DNA from: Hedera helix
Lineage: Eukaryota > Streptophyta > Magnoliopsida > Apiales > Araliaceae
Reading direction: 5' to 3'
DNA length: 64,000 bases
NCBI GenBank assembly: GCA_947179155.2
Contig: OX359270.1
Span: 21,604,556 to 21,668,555 of the forward strand
Position numbers and translations under genes: made by a program. Positions 11,000 to 21,656 of this stretch are shown here, piece after piece; position 1 is the first letter of the stretch; every line of letters starts with the position of its first letter. Below the pieces are notes generated by a model that was not told the origin of the DNA, ran no database searches, and saw only the letters and a program-made list of their open reading frames with translations.

Positions 11000-11218
11000 A
11001 ATGTGGAAAAAGCAGATTCGAAGATGAAGCTACCACTGTTGGACTCTTTCAATGGTATCAGAGATCCCTACGACCACACTAATTCATATGAGATCGTGAT
11101 GGGGTATTACAACCACTCTGATGCGGGGATGTGCAAGATTTTCATAACCACTCTAAAGAAGGCGGTGAAGTAATGGATTATATCTTTACCATCGGGGAAC
11201 ATTAATTCATGGAAGGAA

Positions 11219-11689
11219 TTGTGCGATAAATTTCATGATCCATTCGGAAGTAACAAAAAAAGGGGGAAGTTGACAGCGTCATTGATGCAAATAAAACAGA
11301 GGAGCGATGAAACCTTAAACCAATATGTGCAAAGAGTCAGGGAAGCAGTGAGGGCAGCGGTTAACCTGGATATGACCCAGGCATTGGGGTTCTTTACTAC
11401 GGGGTTGGATGTAGGTAGATCCAAAAAGTTAAAGAAGGATATCATGTTCAAACCACCGAAGGACTTGGCCAATGCATATGAGCGAGCAGAGAATTTTATT
11501 GCGATCGAAGAGGCGATGACAACACTAGCGAAGAACCAGAGAGGATTCAACCAGTACAAACCTAAAGAAGGGAAGACAGATGTGCTGGATAGGCTTGGAC
11601 CAAGGGGGGATAGTCAGACAAACAGGCCACCAGTCCAACCTAGATTTGAACAAAAGACATATACTCCTCTAAATGCTGATAGGGTGTAG
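11219..11689 (+). pseudogene. Gag capsid region, copy 1 (Tat element)
   Basis: A 156-codon open stretch typical of Ty3/gypsy gag (retrotrans_gag): F.DPFGSNKKRGKL near the start, then SDETLNQYVQRVREA, QALGFFTTGLDVG and DLANAYERAENFI. The upstream part (KLPLLDSFNG..DPY, GYYNHSDAGMCKIF) is readable at about 11020-11175, but a stop (TAA at about 11171) separates it. Gag forms the particle that packages the element's RNA. The frame ends at a stop just before a run of 19 C (11699-11717). Copy 2 at 12984-13454 differs at about 7% of residues. Confidence 0.8.
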
Positions 11690-12150
11690 ATATTAGAACC
11701 CCCCCCCCCCCCCCCCCGCGAACAAAAAAGAGATATCAGGGGTACTGAAACCAATTTTGTGAATATCATCAGACGCTCGGACATAGTGCGGAAATGTGTT
11801 ACGAATTAAAGGAGCTGATTGAGAAGAATGTGCAGAACGGACGATTGCTACACTTTGTTGCTGGACGTAAAGTTCCACATAGGGGACGAGCACAAAAGGA
11901 TGATCAGAATGAGGCATATACAAACCAGCCTAGGCGAGTAATTGATGTCATCACTGGGGGGATACCTACAAAACAGACAGGAAGACGAATAAGATCTACT
12001 TCAGAAATTGTGATGGCGTTGGTAGGATAGTCAAACAAACAAGAACGACTTCACCCAGGAACAGTCATCTCCTTTTCTGATGAAGACTATCCCCCCGATG
12101 CAGTAGAATCACATGAAGGGGCATTAGTGATAACCACCTAAGTAGGGCCC

Positions 12151-12348
12151 GTGGACATGAAAAGGATAATGATGAACAACGGATCATCCGTCGATGTATT
12201 ATATAGTCATGCTTACCAACGTATGGATCTAGAAGGAGTCAGGCTAGGGGTCGAACAAGAATCACCATTGTATGGGTTCGGGAATGAAACCATACTAGTG
12301 ATCAGAACAGTGAAATTACCGATGGTGTTCGGGGAGTCTCCCAAATAA
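12151..12348 (+). pseudogene. Retroviral-type aspartic protease, copy 1 (Tat element)
   Basis: A 65-codon stretch of the element's protease, which releases gag and pol proteins. The active-site motif, normally D-T/N-G-S-S, reads NNGSSVDVLY; the catalytic Asp appears to be Asn in both copies. Then come a YGFGN flap-like segment and an LP.VFG end. No activity is expected. Confidence 0.65.
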
Positions 12349-12587
12349 GTCAAAATCAACGTTAAGTTCTTTGTGGTACAAGTGGATTCAGCTTATAATG
12401 CTATTATTGTACAGACGGCGTTATCAACATTCCAACAGTTACTTCAATTCCTCATTTTAAAATGAACTTCCCCACCTCTCATGGAGTCGGAGAAGTTAAA
12501 AGAGACCTTGACATTGCAAGGAGGTGTTATCGGCACACACTAACAACGCCAGTGGTTGGGGTCAGTTAGATAAAGCAAACCTTAATT

Positions 12588-12764
12588 GTGGATATCGAGG
12601 CTTTGACCAAAGTTGTTACTGAGAACATGGCTTGCCCTGTTGAAGAGATCGAAGATGTGGAACTTATTCCGGGTAACATCGAGAAGCTGGTTAAAATAGG
12701 TGTGGGGCTGCAAAGTACTTTGAAGAAAGGTTTGATAGAACTACTCAGGACATATGCAGATATC
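12588..12764 (+). pseudogene. RT N-terminal region, copy 1, cut by duplication junction
   Basis: EKLVKIGVGLQSTLKKGLIELLRTYADI is the pre-RT block. In copy 2 it continues into FAWTPRDMPG. Here it runs instead into a second start of the duplicated segment at 12765, so RT is lost in this copy. Confidence 0.75.
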
Positions 12765-12983
12765 AATGTGGAAAAAGTTGATCCGAAGATGAAGCTGCCA
12801 CCGTTGGACTCTTTCAATGGTACCGGAGATCCCTACGGCCACACTAATTTATATGAGATCGTGATGGGGTATTACAACCACTCTGATGCGGGGATGTGAA
12901 AGATTTTCATAACCACTCTAAAGAAGGCGGTGAAGTAATGGATTATATCTTTACCATCGGGGAACATTAATTCATGGAAGGAA

Positions 12984-13454
12984 TTGTGTGATAAATTTCA
13001 TGAACCATTCGGAAGTAACAAAAAAAGGGGGAAGTTGACAGCGTCATTGATGCAAATAAAACAGAGGAGCGATGAAACCTTAAACCAATATGTGCAAAGA
13101 GTCAGGAAAGCAGCGGGGACAACGGTTAACCTGGATATGACCCAGGCGTTGGGGTTCTTTACTACGGGGTTGGATGTAGGCAGATCAAAAAAGTTAATGA
13201 AGGATATCATGTTCAAACCACCGAAGGACTTGGCCGATGCATATGAGCGAGCAGAGAATTTTATTGCGATCGAAGTGGCGATGACAACACTAGCGAAGAA
13301 CCAGAGAGGATTCGACCAGTACAAACTTAAAGAAGGGAAGACAGATGTGCTGGATAGGCTTGGACCGAGGGGGGATAGTCAGACAAATAGGCCACCGGTC
13401 CAACCTAGATTTGAACAAAAGACATATACTCCTCTAAATGCTGATATGGTGTAG
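12984..13454 (+). pseudogene. Gag capsid region, copy 2 (Tat element)
   Basis: 156 codons with the same order of motifs as copy 1 (SNKKRGKL, ETLNQYVQRVRKA, GFFTTGLDVG, AYERAENFI). Differences include HDP to HEP, REAVRAAV to RKAAGTTV and KLKKD to KLMKD. Upstream, TGC of copy 1 has become TGA at about 12897. The C run and a zinc-knuckle-like region follow, out of frame. Confidence 0.8.
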
Positions 13455-13918
13455 ATATTGGAACCCCCCCCCCCCCCCCCCCCCCGCGAACAAAAAAGGG
13501 ATATCAGGGGTACTGAAACCAATTTTGTGAATATCATTAGACGCTCGGACATAGTGCGGAAATGTGTTACGAATTAAAGGAGCTGATTGAGAAGAATGTG
13601 CAGAACGGACGATTGCTACACTTTGTTGCTGGACGTAAAGTTCCACATAGGGGACGGGCACAAAGGGATGATCAGAATGAGGCATATACAAACCAGCCTA
13701 GGCGAGTAATTGATGTCATCACTGGGGGGATACCTACAAAATAGACAGGAAGACGAATAAGATCTACTTCAGAAATTGTGATGGCGTTGGTAGGATAGTC
13801 AAACAAACAAGAACGACTTTACCCAGGAACAGTCATCTCCTTTTCTGATGAAGACTATCCCCCCGATGCAGTAGAATCACATGAAGGGGCATTAGTGATA
13901 ACCGCCTAAGTAGGGCCT

Positions 13919-14338
13919 GTGGACATGAAAAGGATAATGATCAACAACGGATCATCCGTCGATGTATTATACAATCATGTTTACCAACGTATGGATCTAA
14001 AAGGAGTCAGGCTAGGGGTCAGACAAGAATCACCATTGTATGGGTTCGGGAACAAAGCCATATTAGTGATCAGAACAGTGAAATTACCAATGGTGTTCGG
14101 GGAGGCTCCCAAATAAGTCGAAATCAACGTTAAGTTCTTTGTGGTACAAGTGGATTCAGCTTATAATGTTATTATTGGATGGATGACGTTATCAACATTC
14201 CAAGCAGTTACTTTAATTCCTCATTTTAAAATGAAGTTCCCCACCTTTCATGGAGTCGGAGAAGTTAAAGGAGACCTTAACATTGTAAGGAGGTATTATC
14301 GGTACACACTAACAGCGCCAGTGGTTGGGGTCAGTTAG
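13919..14338 (+). pseudogene. Aspartic protease and linker, copy 2 (Tat element)
   Basis: INNGSSVDVLY again has Asn for the catalytic Asp. The continuation in a second open piece (VDSAYNVIIGWMTLSTFQAVTLIPHFKMKFPT) is the conserved YN.IIGR.WL-like C-terminal part of Tat proteases, here with WM for RxWL. TAA at about 14114-14116 separates the two pieces. Confidence 0.7.
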
Positions 14339-14356
14339 ATAAAGAAAACCTTAATT

Positions 14357-15160
14357 GTGGATGTCAATCATTTAACTGAAGTTGTTACTGAGAACGTGGC
14401 TTGCCCTGTTGAAGAGATCAAAGATGTGGAACTTATTCCGGGTAACATCGAGAAGCTGGTTAAAATTGGTGCTAGGCTGCAAAGTACTTTGAAGAAAGGG
14501 TTGATAGAACTACTCAGGACATATGCAGGTATCTTCGCTTGGACACCTCGAGATATGCCAGGGATGGTAGAAGACGTGACCATCTATAGACTATCCGTTG
14601 ATCCTGAAAAGAAGCCAGTCTTACAGAAGAGAATGATCTTTGCTCCCGAATGACAAAAGATTATTGATGATGAATTGGGAAAGTTGTAAGATGAGGGATA
14701 ATTGAAGAAATCGAATACCCAGAGTGGCTTGCTAATGTTGTTTTAGTTCATGAACAGAATGGGAAGTGGAGAGTCTGTATCGACTACACGGATCTGAATA
14801 TAGCATGCCTGAAGGACTTCTACCATCTCCCTTACATAGAGTAGCTGATTGATGCCACTTTTGGGAATCCCACACTAAGATTTTTAGATGCATTTTCGGG
14901 ATACAATCAAATTTTAATAGAGAAAGAAGATATCCCGTAGAAATCTTTCATCACTCATCGAGCCATCTATGCATATAACAGAATGACATTCAGACTTCTT
15001 ATGCTGGGGCGACTTACCAGAGGATGATGAACAAGGTGTTCCGAAAGCAGATAGGCCGAAATATGGAGGTATATGTTGATGATATGATTGTTCAAAGTAT
15101 GAGGTTGCATGACCACCTGGATGATTTGGAGGAATGATTTCGGATAATTCACCACTATAA
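14357..15160 (+). pseudogene. Reverse transcriptase (Tat element)
   Basis: Pre-RT block, then FAWTPRDMPGM, VHKL-like YRLSVDP, the WR(V)CIDYTDLN motif at about 14767-14795, PLP/FLDAFSGYNQI near 14880-14910 and the catalytic YVDD at 15072-15083. Several stops interrupt it (for example at 14651, 14841 and 14938) and frames change. The enzyme would copy element RNA into DNA. Confidence 0.8.
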
Positions 15161-15161
15161 T

Positions 15162-15803
15162 ATGCAGCTTAATCCCACGAAATGTACTTTCGGGCTCGGC
15201 GCAGGCAAGTTTTTAGGATACCTGGTTAGCAATAGCGGAATAAAGGCTAATCCAAAAAAAATCAAGGCAGTTATTGATATAAAGTCTCCAAAGACCTTTA
15301 AGGATGTGCATAGGCTAACAGATCGGATAACAGCTCTCCATCGATTCATGTCCCGATCAACAGAAAGGTGTTTGCCTTTCTTCTACACGTTGAAAGGGCC
15401 AAAAAACGAGAAGTTTTTTCATTGGACTTTGGATTGTAAGGACGCGTTCCAGGGCATCAAGCGATATCTTCCTTCGGCTCCGTTGCTACAAAAGCCTTTA
15501 CCTAAGGAATTATTTTATTTATACATAGTTGTAAGCTCATTAGCAGTAGGGGCAGTTCTGATTCGGGAGGAAGGTGGTCGACAGAATCTGGTCTACTATG
15601 TGTGTCATGCTTTAAGAGACGCTGAAACAAGGTATCCTAATTTGAAGAAATGCGTCTATTCATTGGTGGTAGCAAGCAGAAATCTTAGACATTATTTTCA
15701 AGGTCGGGTAGTAGTCATTTACACTGATCAGCCTTTGAAGAAAATTCTCCATACGCCTGATTCATCGGGGAGGATGGTAGCATGTGCTGTTGAGTTAAGC
15801 TAG
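15162..15803 (+). pseudogene. RT thumb and RNase H (Tat element)
   Basis: A 213-codon open run: NPTKCTFGLGAGKFLGYLVS is the RT thumb entry and KCxFG..FLG motif. FHWTLDCKDAFQGIK follows, then an RNase H of the RT-linked type (LYIVVSSLAVGAVLIREE, YYVCHALRDAETRYPNLKK, VIYTDQPLKKIL). The first catalytic Asp (usually LYLAVS-type in Tat) is already weak in the lineage. Stop TAG at 15801-15803 sits where relatives have an acidic or Gln residue before F..EY.PR. Confidence 0.8.
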
Positions 15804-15809
15804 TTTACA

Positions 15810-16187
15810 TTGGAGTATCATCCTCAGACGACAATAAAGGGCCAGGCCTTAGCAGATTTTGTGGTGGAATGTATGTTCTCCGAGGAAGAGCCAGTTATCT
15901 GTACAGGGTTAGGAGTTACATTGATAGCTGGAGGGCAGTCGACCTCATCTTATTCATGGACTTTGTGCGTGGATGGGTCGTCTACGGCAGATTCAAGTGG
16001 GGTCGGAGTAATTTTAACTAGTCCTGAAGGTTTCAAGGTTCAGCAGACTATCCGATTCAAGTTTAAAATAATTAATAATGAGGCAGAATATGAAGCTATT
16101 TTGACAGTTTTAAGATTGGCTCATAGTCTAGAGGTGAAAAAGTTATTGATCATTAGTGATTCACAATTGGTGATAAAACAGATTTAG
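15810..16187 (+). pseudogene. Second (archaeal-type) RNase H, Tat lineage mark
   Basis: After a linker (KGQALADFVVE) comes LCVDGSSTADSSGVGVILTSPEG with first catalytic Asp. Then NNEAEYEAIL (second, Glu) and LLIISDSQLVIKQI (third, Asp). This extra RNase H is found in Tat elements. TAG at 16185-16187 follows KQI, where Gln or Lys is usual. The C-terminal part continues in other frames to about 16330. Confidence 0.85.
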
Positions 16188-16399
16188 GGGGAGTACAAAG
16201 CTCGGAGGATTAGAATGACGAAGTATTTATCCGAAATGAAGAACATTCTACAGTGTTTTTAATTCATACTCATTACATAACATTGATCGGAGCAATAATA
16301 CTGTAGGTGATGCTTTATCGAGACTCGCTATTACCCCAAATGAGTCTTTATCGAGGTCAGTATATATCAAGGAGTTAGTCGAACTTAGCATTTTAAGGA

Positions 16400-17655
16400 A
16401 AGAGGTTAATTGTTTGGAGAGGTCCAACTGCTGGTTGACACCGTACTTAGATTATCTGGTTGACGGTAAGTTACTGACTGACAAGATCTTGGCGAGGAAG
16501 ATAAAGTATAGGAGTGCTTATTTTTGTCGTATCGATGGAAATCTCTTCCGTTGAATGCATTCGGGGCCCTTGGCAAAGTGTCTTATCCCGACGGAAGCAT
16601 CATATGCTCTTCGGGAAGTACATGAAGGCATTTGTGGGGACCATATGGGAGCTAACTCTTTAGCATATAAACTGGTCCGCCAAGGATATTATTGGCCGAC
16701 GATGTTTCGAGAAGTAAAGGAGTTTATACAGAAGTGTCCAAAGTGTTAGTTGAATAGTTATGTTGTGCATCGGCCACTCGAAGAATTGTCTTCAGTATTG
16801 TCCCCTATTCCCTTCGCGGTTTGGGGTGTCGATCTGGTAGGACCTATGCTGAAGGCCAAATGTCAGTTTTCTTACTTGGTTGTGGCAATCGATTACATGA
16901 CAAAATGGGTGGAGGCGAAGCCACTTCGGCGGATCACCGAGTAGGACTGTATTCACTTTCTTAAAGAAAATGTTATTTTTAGATTTGGGATCCTAATGCT
17001 TTTCGTATCCGATAATGGGTTGCAGTTTGTAGAAGCTGAATTCGAAAAATTTCTTAAAGACTTGGGGATACAACATCAGAGGGTTTCAGTGGCCCATCCT
17101 CAAGCCAATAGGCAAGTTGAAGTGATAAATAAGACTTTATTAAACGGAATTAAAAGAAGGCTTGATGATGTTAAGGGAATATGGCCCAATGAGCTTCCTA
17201 GTGTCTTATGGGCTTATTGGACGAGTCCCAGGTCAACAACAGGGGATTCTCCTTTTCGGCTAACATATGGAACCGAAGCTTTAATTCCGGTAGAGGTTGA
17301 TTCTTGGTCTTTTCGGGTGGTGAATTTTAATTCCGGTCAGGGACTTTGGTTTAATCTAGATTTATTGGATGAGGTTCAGGATGCTATGGTAATGAAATTG
17401 ACTTTGTACCAATAGAGGACAGCAAGACATTATAATCGAAGGGTTAAATAGAGGCATTTTGAAGTCGGGGATTTAGTTCTTCGAGAGGCTGAAGCATTTA
17501 CACCTTTGAATACAAGAAAATTAATGCCGAACTGGGATGGGCTGTATGAAGTCATTGAAGTTGTAACGTATGGAATGTATCGACTTCGGGATATGTTTGG
17601 GATAGATTAGAAGAATTTTTGGCATACAACTAGATTAAGAAAATATTTTCAGTAA
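16400..17655 (+). pseudogene. Integrase (Tat element)
   Basis: Inserts the DNA copy into the genome. The zinc-binding HHCC region is at about 16612-16749 (VHEGICGDH, KCPKC). The catalytic core has Asp at 16831-16833 (VDLVGP), Asp at 17011-17013 (SDNGLQF) and Glu at 17119-17121 (VEVINKTL), a D-35-E spacing. The C-terminal part is at 17455-17655 (FEVGDLVLREAEAFTP..GKLxPNWDG..YRL..RKYFQ) and ends with TAA at 17653-17655. In-frame stops at 16747-16749, 16942-16944, 17413-17415 and 17608-17610 are all TAG. They are consistent with CAG changed to TAG. No chromodomain. Confidence 0.85.
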
Positions 17656-17831
17656 TTCGAGAAGTTTGATTTATCTATTGTACTTGGGAGGATTTTTTTT
17701 TTTTTTTTTACTTATGGAGAATTTTTAATACTCATTATATGTTTGAACAAGACATTAATAAAATTCTAAATTTTATTGATAATAAGTGCAATTTACATTT
17801 CATTCAAAAAAAGAAAAAGGAAAGGTATAAA

Positions 17832-19340
17832 TCAGTTCTTGTCTTCGAGAGAATCGGAGTCAGAATCAGTGAAAATGGAAGGGTCCACACCGGCTCTTGT
17901 TGCCTTTTCTACCGCAACTTGGAATCCTTTGCTAAACCGGTCTATTATTTCTTCCAGAAGTTCGGGTGAAGCTTTGTATTCTTCAAGGATTTATTGGCAT
18001 AGTTCAGGGGTCCCTAACCGAGCCTGTTCTCTCAAGATCTCATTGGCGTTTTGTTGTCGTTGGATGTCAGAAGTTAACTGTTCGTTCTGTTTCTTCAGTT
18101 CAGCAATCTCTTTGGTTTGTTGCTGAGCTCTTTTCATAGTGTCAGAATTCTCAAGTTGAAGTCGAGTAAACTCTTCAGTTTTTTGATTCTTCACTTCGAG
18201 GATGATCTTGAATTGTTGTTGAAGGTTGTCATTGGATGTTTGAAAGCTTGTGTTATCTTTGGCAAGTTGCTTATTTTCCTTTTTTGTGGCTTTGTATTTT
18301 GCCTTCATCTTCTTCATTTTTTCATCACTATTGTTTGGCTTAGTTTCCCGACCAAGGAGACGACTGAATGTCGCTAGGGCCTGATAAATGGAAGTTTGTC
18401 AGAATAAAAGAGTCAAAAATGTTTGTAAAAGTTTGAGAAAAAGGAATCTTACTCGGCCTTGGTGGATTACCGTGGCCAAAATAAGCTCCCGATCCGTGTA
18501 GTCATGAAATATTTCGTAAGCAGAGAAGGGGATTGGGAGATTGGCGTCATCTGGGAAGAATGTCGGGGATGTCTGGGATGTGCCAGGATTGTTTGATGGT
18601 TGTCTAGGAGGATGTCCGAACAGGAAAGGGTTGATTTCGGGTATAGGTTGTTTCAATGTTTCGGCTTGGCTAAAATTAGTCGTTTGCTGGCTTATTTTTT
18701 TGTTTATTCTGATGTTTGTTGACGGGGTTGTTCGGATGTCTGTTGATCATTTTATTCGAGGGTTGGTTGTTTGGAAGATTCAGAAATTGGTGGTCTAGGT
18801 TGGTCGGGTGTTGGTTGGCTGGATTTCTGGGGAAGGGGTTTGGGCGAATCTGATTGAGGTCTTAACGAGTGGGGGGTTTTCAATTTTTTGGCTTTCATGT
18901 GTTTTTTGAGTTCGGAGTATGACATCTTTAAAGCACTTCATTTTTTTGTTATTTTTGGGCCTTTTCCTTTTAAGGCATCTGATGAAGGGTTAGCTGATGA
19001 TGATGCAGGGTCTTTTCCCTTTAAAGATTCCAAAGGGTTGATTGAGGAGGATGAAGGTTGGTTTAAGGGTAGGGTGTTTGCGATTTGGGGGGTGGACCCT
19101 ATAAAAGGTTTGGTTCGTTCGGTTTCTTGGGTGGAAGTTGGGTTTTTTAGGTTTGGTTTGGAAGAGAAAATTGAGATCTCTTCTGAGGTTACCGAGAATG
19201 AGGAGGTTCAAGGTTTTCGAATTAGGGGTTTTAGATTCCTTCGAGGAGATAGGAGAGGGTATGAAGACATGGCCTTTTTGTTGGCGTCTTTGAGTGATCG
19301 GGGGTTGACTAGCGGTGTTCCCTTCTGAATTTTGCAAAAG
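17832..19340 (-). pseudogene. Antisense ORF of the Tat element, spliced, coiled-coil
   Basis: Reads opposite to pol. The N-terminal part is Pro/Gln/Ser/Lys-rich and broken (about 19340-18660). Then comes an exon (18656-18453) ending IFHDYTDRELILATVIHQGR, a 72-bp GT-AG intron (18452-18381), and an exon that continues in phase (ALATFSRLLGRET). A long coiled coil follows (KKENKQLAKDN, IAELKKQNEQL). After one stop (CAATAA near 17988), LEEYKASPELLEEIIDRF and an acidic tail (DSDSDSLEDKN) end at TGA 17832-17834. Antisense ORFs of this kind, of unknown function, are known in Retand/Tat and Grande-like elements. The intact intron and readable exons argue that it was once a selected gene. Confidence 0.7.
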
Positions 19341-20420
19341 TACTACTGAACAGGAGATAAACAAAAGATTAAGCCTGGCGGATAAGTAGGATTGGATACT
19401 TACTTCCGTGAAAGAACAGCTAGTCGGGATCGCTGAGGAGATTTATTGACCAAAATATGGTCGGCAACGTGGACAGCAGCTTTTCGAGGTCAGCTTCTCG
19501 GACGTCCTAGATGTGGTCAAAGCCTAAGGAGGTTCTGCTTTATTCTCCCTATGGTTGAAGAAGTCGGGTGTCGATTCCTCGGAGGAAGAACCAGGATGAA
19601 TGCCACCCTTTGTTGTTTGAAGGGGTTGCCATCCACACTTTCCGATTGGAGTATTGGGTTAAGACTTTGAAACCTTTTTTCTTTTGAATTTATGAGCTTG
19701 AAGTAATTTGAAAATAAATCTAGGGTTGGTTCGATATTCTGATCTTTACAGTGGGCATTGAAGTAGATAAGGTGGATGTAGGAATTAAGGACTAATTGGA
19801 AAAACCTAATTCCCATGAACCCTAGGAATTCGGTTATAAAGGGATGGAGGGGGAATCGGATAACGTGCTTCAGGGTCCAAGTGGGTACTCTTATCCACCC
19901 TCATTCGAGCTGCCAGTACATTCTCTCATGAGGTTTGGGGATTCGGAGCTCATATTGGAGGGGGATTTGGTATTCGGGATGGATGGAGTTGAGTTGAGCA
20001 GGGGTGATGGAGGATGGAGTGTTTGCTACTGGAGTGTTTTTGTATTTCTATCAGATGGCATTTTCTTTCTCCATATCAAACGGAGGTGGACGATTTTCTG
20101 GTGCTTAGGAAGAGGAAGCTTGACCTTGGGCAACCATAGATTATGAATGGTGAAGTAATTTTGGAGGGGGGGTTTCTGAAGTAGGGAGGATGAAAGAGTT
20201 GAAGAAATGAAATAGCGTGTCAGGGAAAAGGCTTTTGTGGTTTTTTTTATTGACGGGATGGGACACATGAAGTTCAACAGACGACAAATTTTGGGGGAAT
20301 GTAATAGAGTTATAATGATCGTGTATCAGACGAGGGAGTTAAGTGCTCTTTGGGTATGGCCAGTTACAAGGGAATGAGATTATTTGAATTACTCTCCTAT
20401 TAAGGCTCTTAAAAGTAGGA
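19341..20420. other. Tat element, untranslated region before the 3' LTR
   Basis: No convincing coding sequence. It should contain the promoter and 5' part of the antisense ORF. Short open stretches on both strands are not conserved in composition. Confidence 0.5.
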
Positions 20421-20433
20421 GAGTGGGGGACAA
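20411..20433 (+). promoter_or_regulatory. Polypurine tract of the Tat element
   Basis: AAAAGTAGGAGAGTGGGGGA stands directly before the 3' LTR start TGTTGGGGTG. Confidence 0.75.
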
Positions 20434-20972
20434 TGTTGGGGTGAGATTATTTGGACCCAGGTTTGGATTGACCCATAGTAGTTTGTTGGGTTGGGCCATT
20501 AATTTGATATATGGATTTCTATTTAATTTGGAATAAGGAATATTAGAATCCTTATTTAAAGGGATTCTGTTTCCTTATACAAAGAAGCCTAAGTGGAATT
20601 GGATCTATCAACTAGTGAGATGTACATTTACATGGAAAGGAACTCTTAATTCTAATCACTTTAGGATGATTGCACACTAGTATATATACGATGCTGCATG
20701 GAGGCGTTGAGGACATTATTCTTATTATTATTATTTACTCACAGAATTATTATTTTTCAGCATATAAGCTCTCTATTATTCTTAGAAAAATTGGTAAACA
20801 CCATTATTATACTAGTGAATTCATCTATTTCTCCGTGGTTTTTTTCCAATTGGGTTTTCACGTAAATTTTTGGTATTCTTGTATTAATTTTCTTTGACTT
20901 ATTTATGTTTGATGTCTAGTTTTATCCGTTATTTTATGATTTAAACGGGTAATACAAAATTTGGCATTAATA
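20434..20972 (+). repeat. 3' LTR of the Tat element
   Basis: 539 bp matching the 5' LTR. The terminal dinucleotide is TA instead of CA. Confidence 0.9.
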
Positions 20973-21304
20973 ATAATAATAATAATATTTATTATTATTA
21001 TTTGGGTATATTAAATATATAGGCAACATGTATAATAGGTTTCGTGACATCCATCTCATTGGTAACATGCAATTACACTTGAAGGAATTCAAGGAGAAAA
21101 GCCAGCTAGATGATATCTTGTCTTTTCCTAATCAAATGGATAATTAAAAATGGTGTTCATATATAGATCAGCAATCTTACCCCCACAAACATGAAATTTT
21201 ATTTCATCCAGTTGGTCTTGGAAAGAAACCCATCGTGACTTATTTTTCCATCTTGGTTTCGGGAATTACGAAGCCATGTATAACCTCCTGACACACTAAA
21301 AATC
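20973..21304. other. Internal region of the gag-only element, nothing recognised
   Basis: An (AAT)n run and then AT-rich DNA with no gene. Confidence 0.4.
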
Positions 21305-21307
21305 TTA

Positions 21308-21653
21308 GGCTATGTTTGTTTACAAAATATATACTTAGGATAGGACTATTTGTATTAATTTAAAATTATTTTCGACTTTTTTATCTCATGATGAGGGATT
21401 ATTAATCCCTTCATGTTGAAATATTAGTCCCATAAAGTCATTTAATAGCTTAAAATGTGAGGGACTATTAATCCCAAATTCATCATGGGATTATATAATC
21501 TCTCATAAATAGCCTTAAGAATGATAAAAAATAGTCCAAGGACTATTTAAAGGACTATTAATCCCTCATTATAGAATAAAAAAAGTCGAAAATAGTTTTA
21601 AATTAATATAAATAGTCTAATCCTAAATATATATTTTACAAATAAACATAGCC
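21308..21653. mobile_element. Tourist-like (PIF/Harbinger) MITE
   Basis: A 346-bp element with inverted ends GGCTATGTTTGTTTAC and its complement, pairing over more than 50 bp each side. The flanking TTA at 21305-21307 and 21654-21656 is the usual 3-bp PIF/Harbinger target duplication. No coding capacity. Confidence 0.85.
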
Positions 21654-21656
21654 TTA

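Larger units (their letters stand above)
11000..12764 (+). repeat. First copy of a 1.77-kb tandem duplication inside the Tat element
   Basis: Carries gag, a C run, the protease remnant and the start of the RT region. The next segment, 12765-14533, repeats it. Offsets between matching landmarks are 1765-1769 bp. Both copies end at a shared ATC (12762-12764 and 14531-14533), and ATC also precedes the first copy (10997-10999). Confidence 0.9.
12765..14533 (+). repeat. Second copy of the 1.77-kb tandem duplication
   Basis: Repeats 11000-12764. The C run is 22 long here (13464-13485) against 19 in copy 1. A CAG at 11974-11976 in copy 1 is TAG at 13742-13744 here. Confidence 0.9.
9543..20972 (+). 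mobile_element. Full-length but decayed Tat-lineage Ty3/gypsy retrotransposon
   Basis: An 11.4-kb element with LTRs of 540 and 539 bp. Order: 5' LTR, gag, protease remnant, a tandem duplicate of gag-protease-RT start, reverse transcriptase, RNase H, a second RNase H of archaeal type, integrase, an antisense spliced ORF, polypurine tract, 3' LTR. The second RNase H and the antisense ORF between integrase and 3' LTR are marks of the Tat/Retand lineage. All genes carry stops or frameshifts. The two LTRs differ by a few percent, mostly transitions, so insertion is not recent. Confidence 0.9.
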
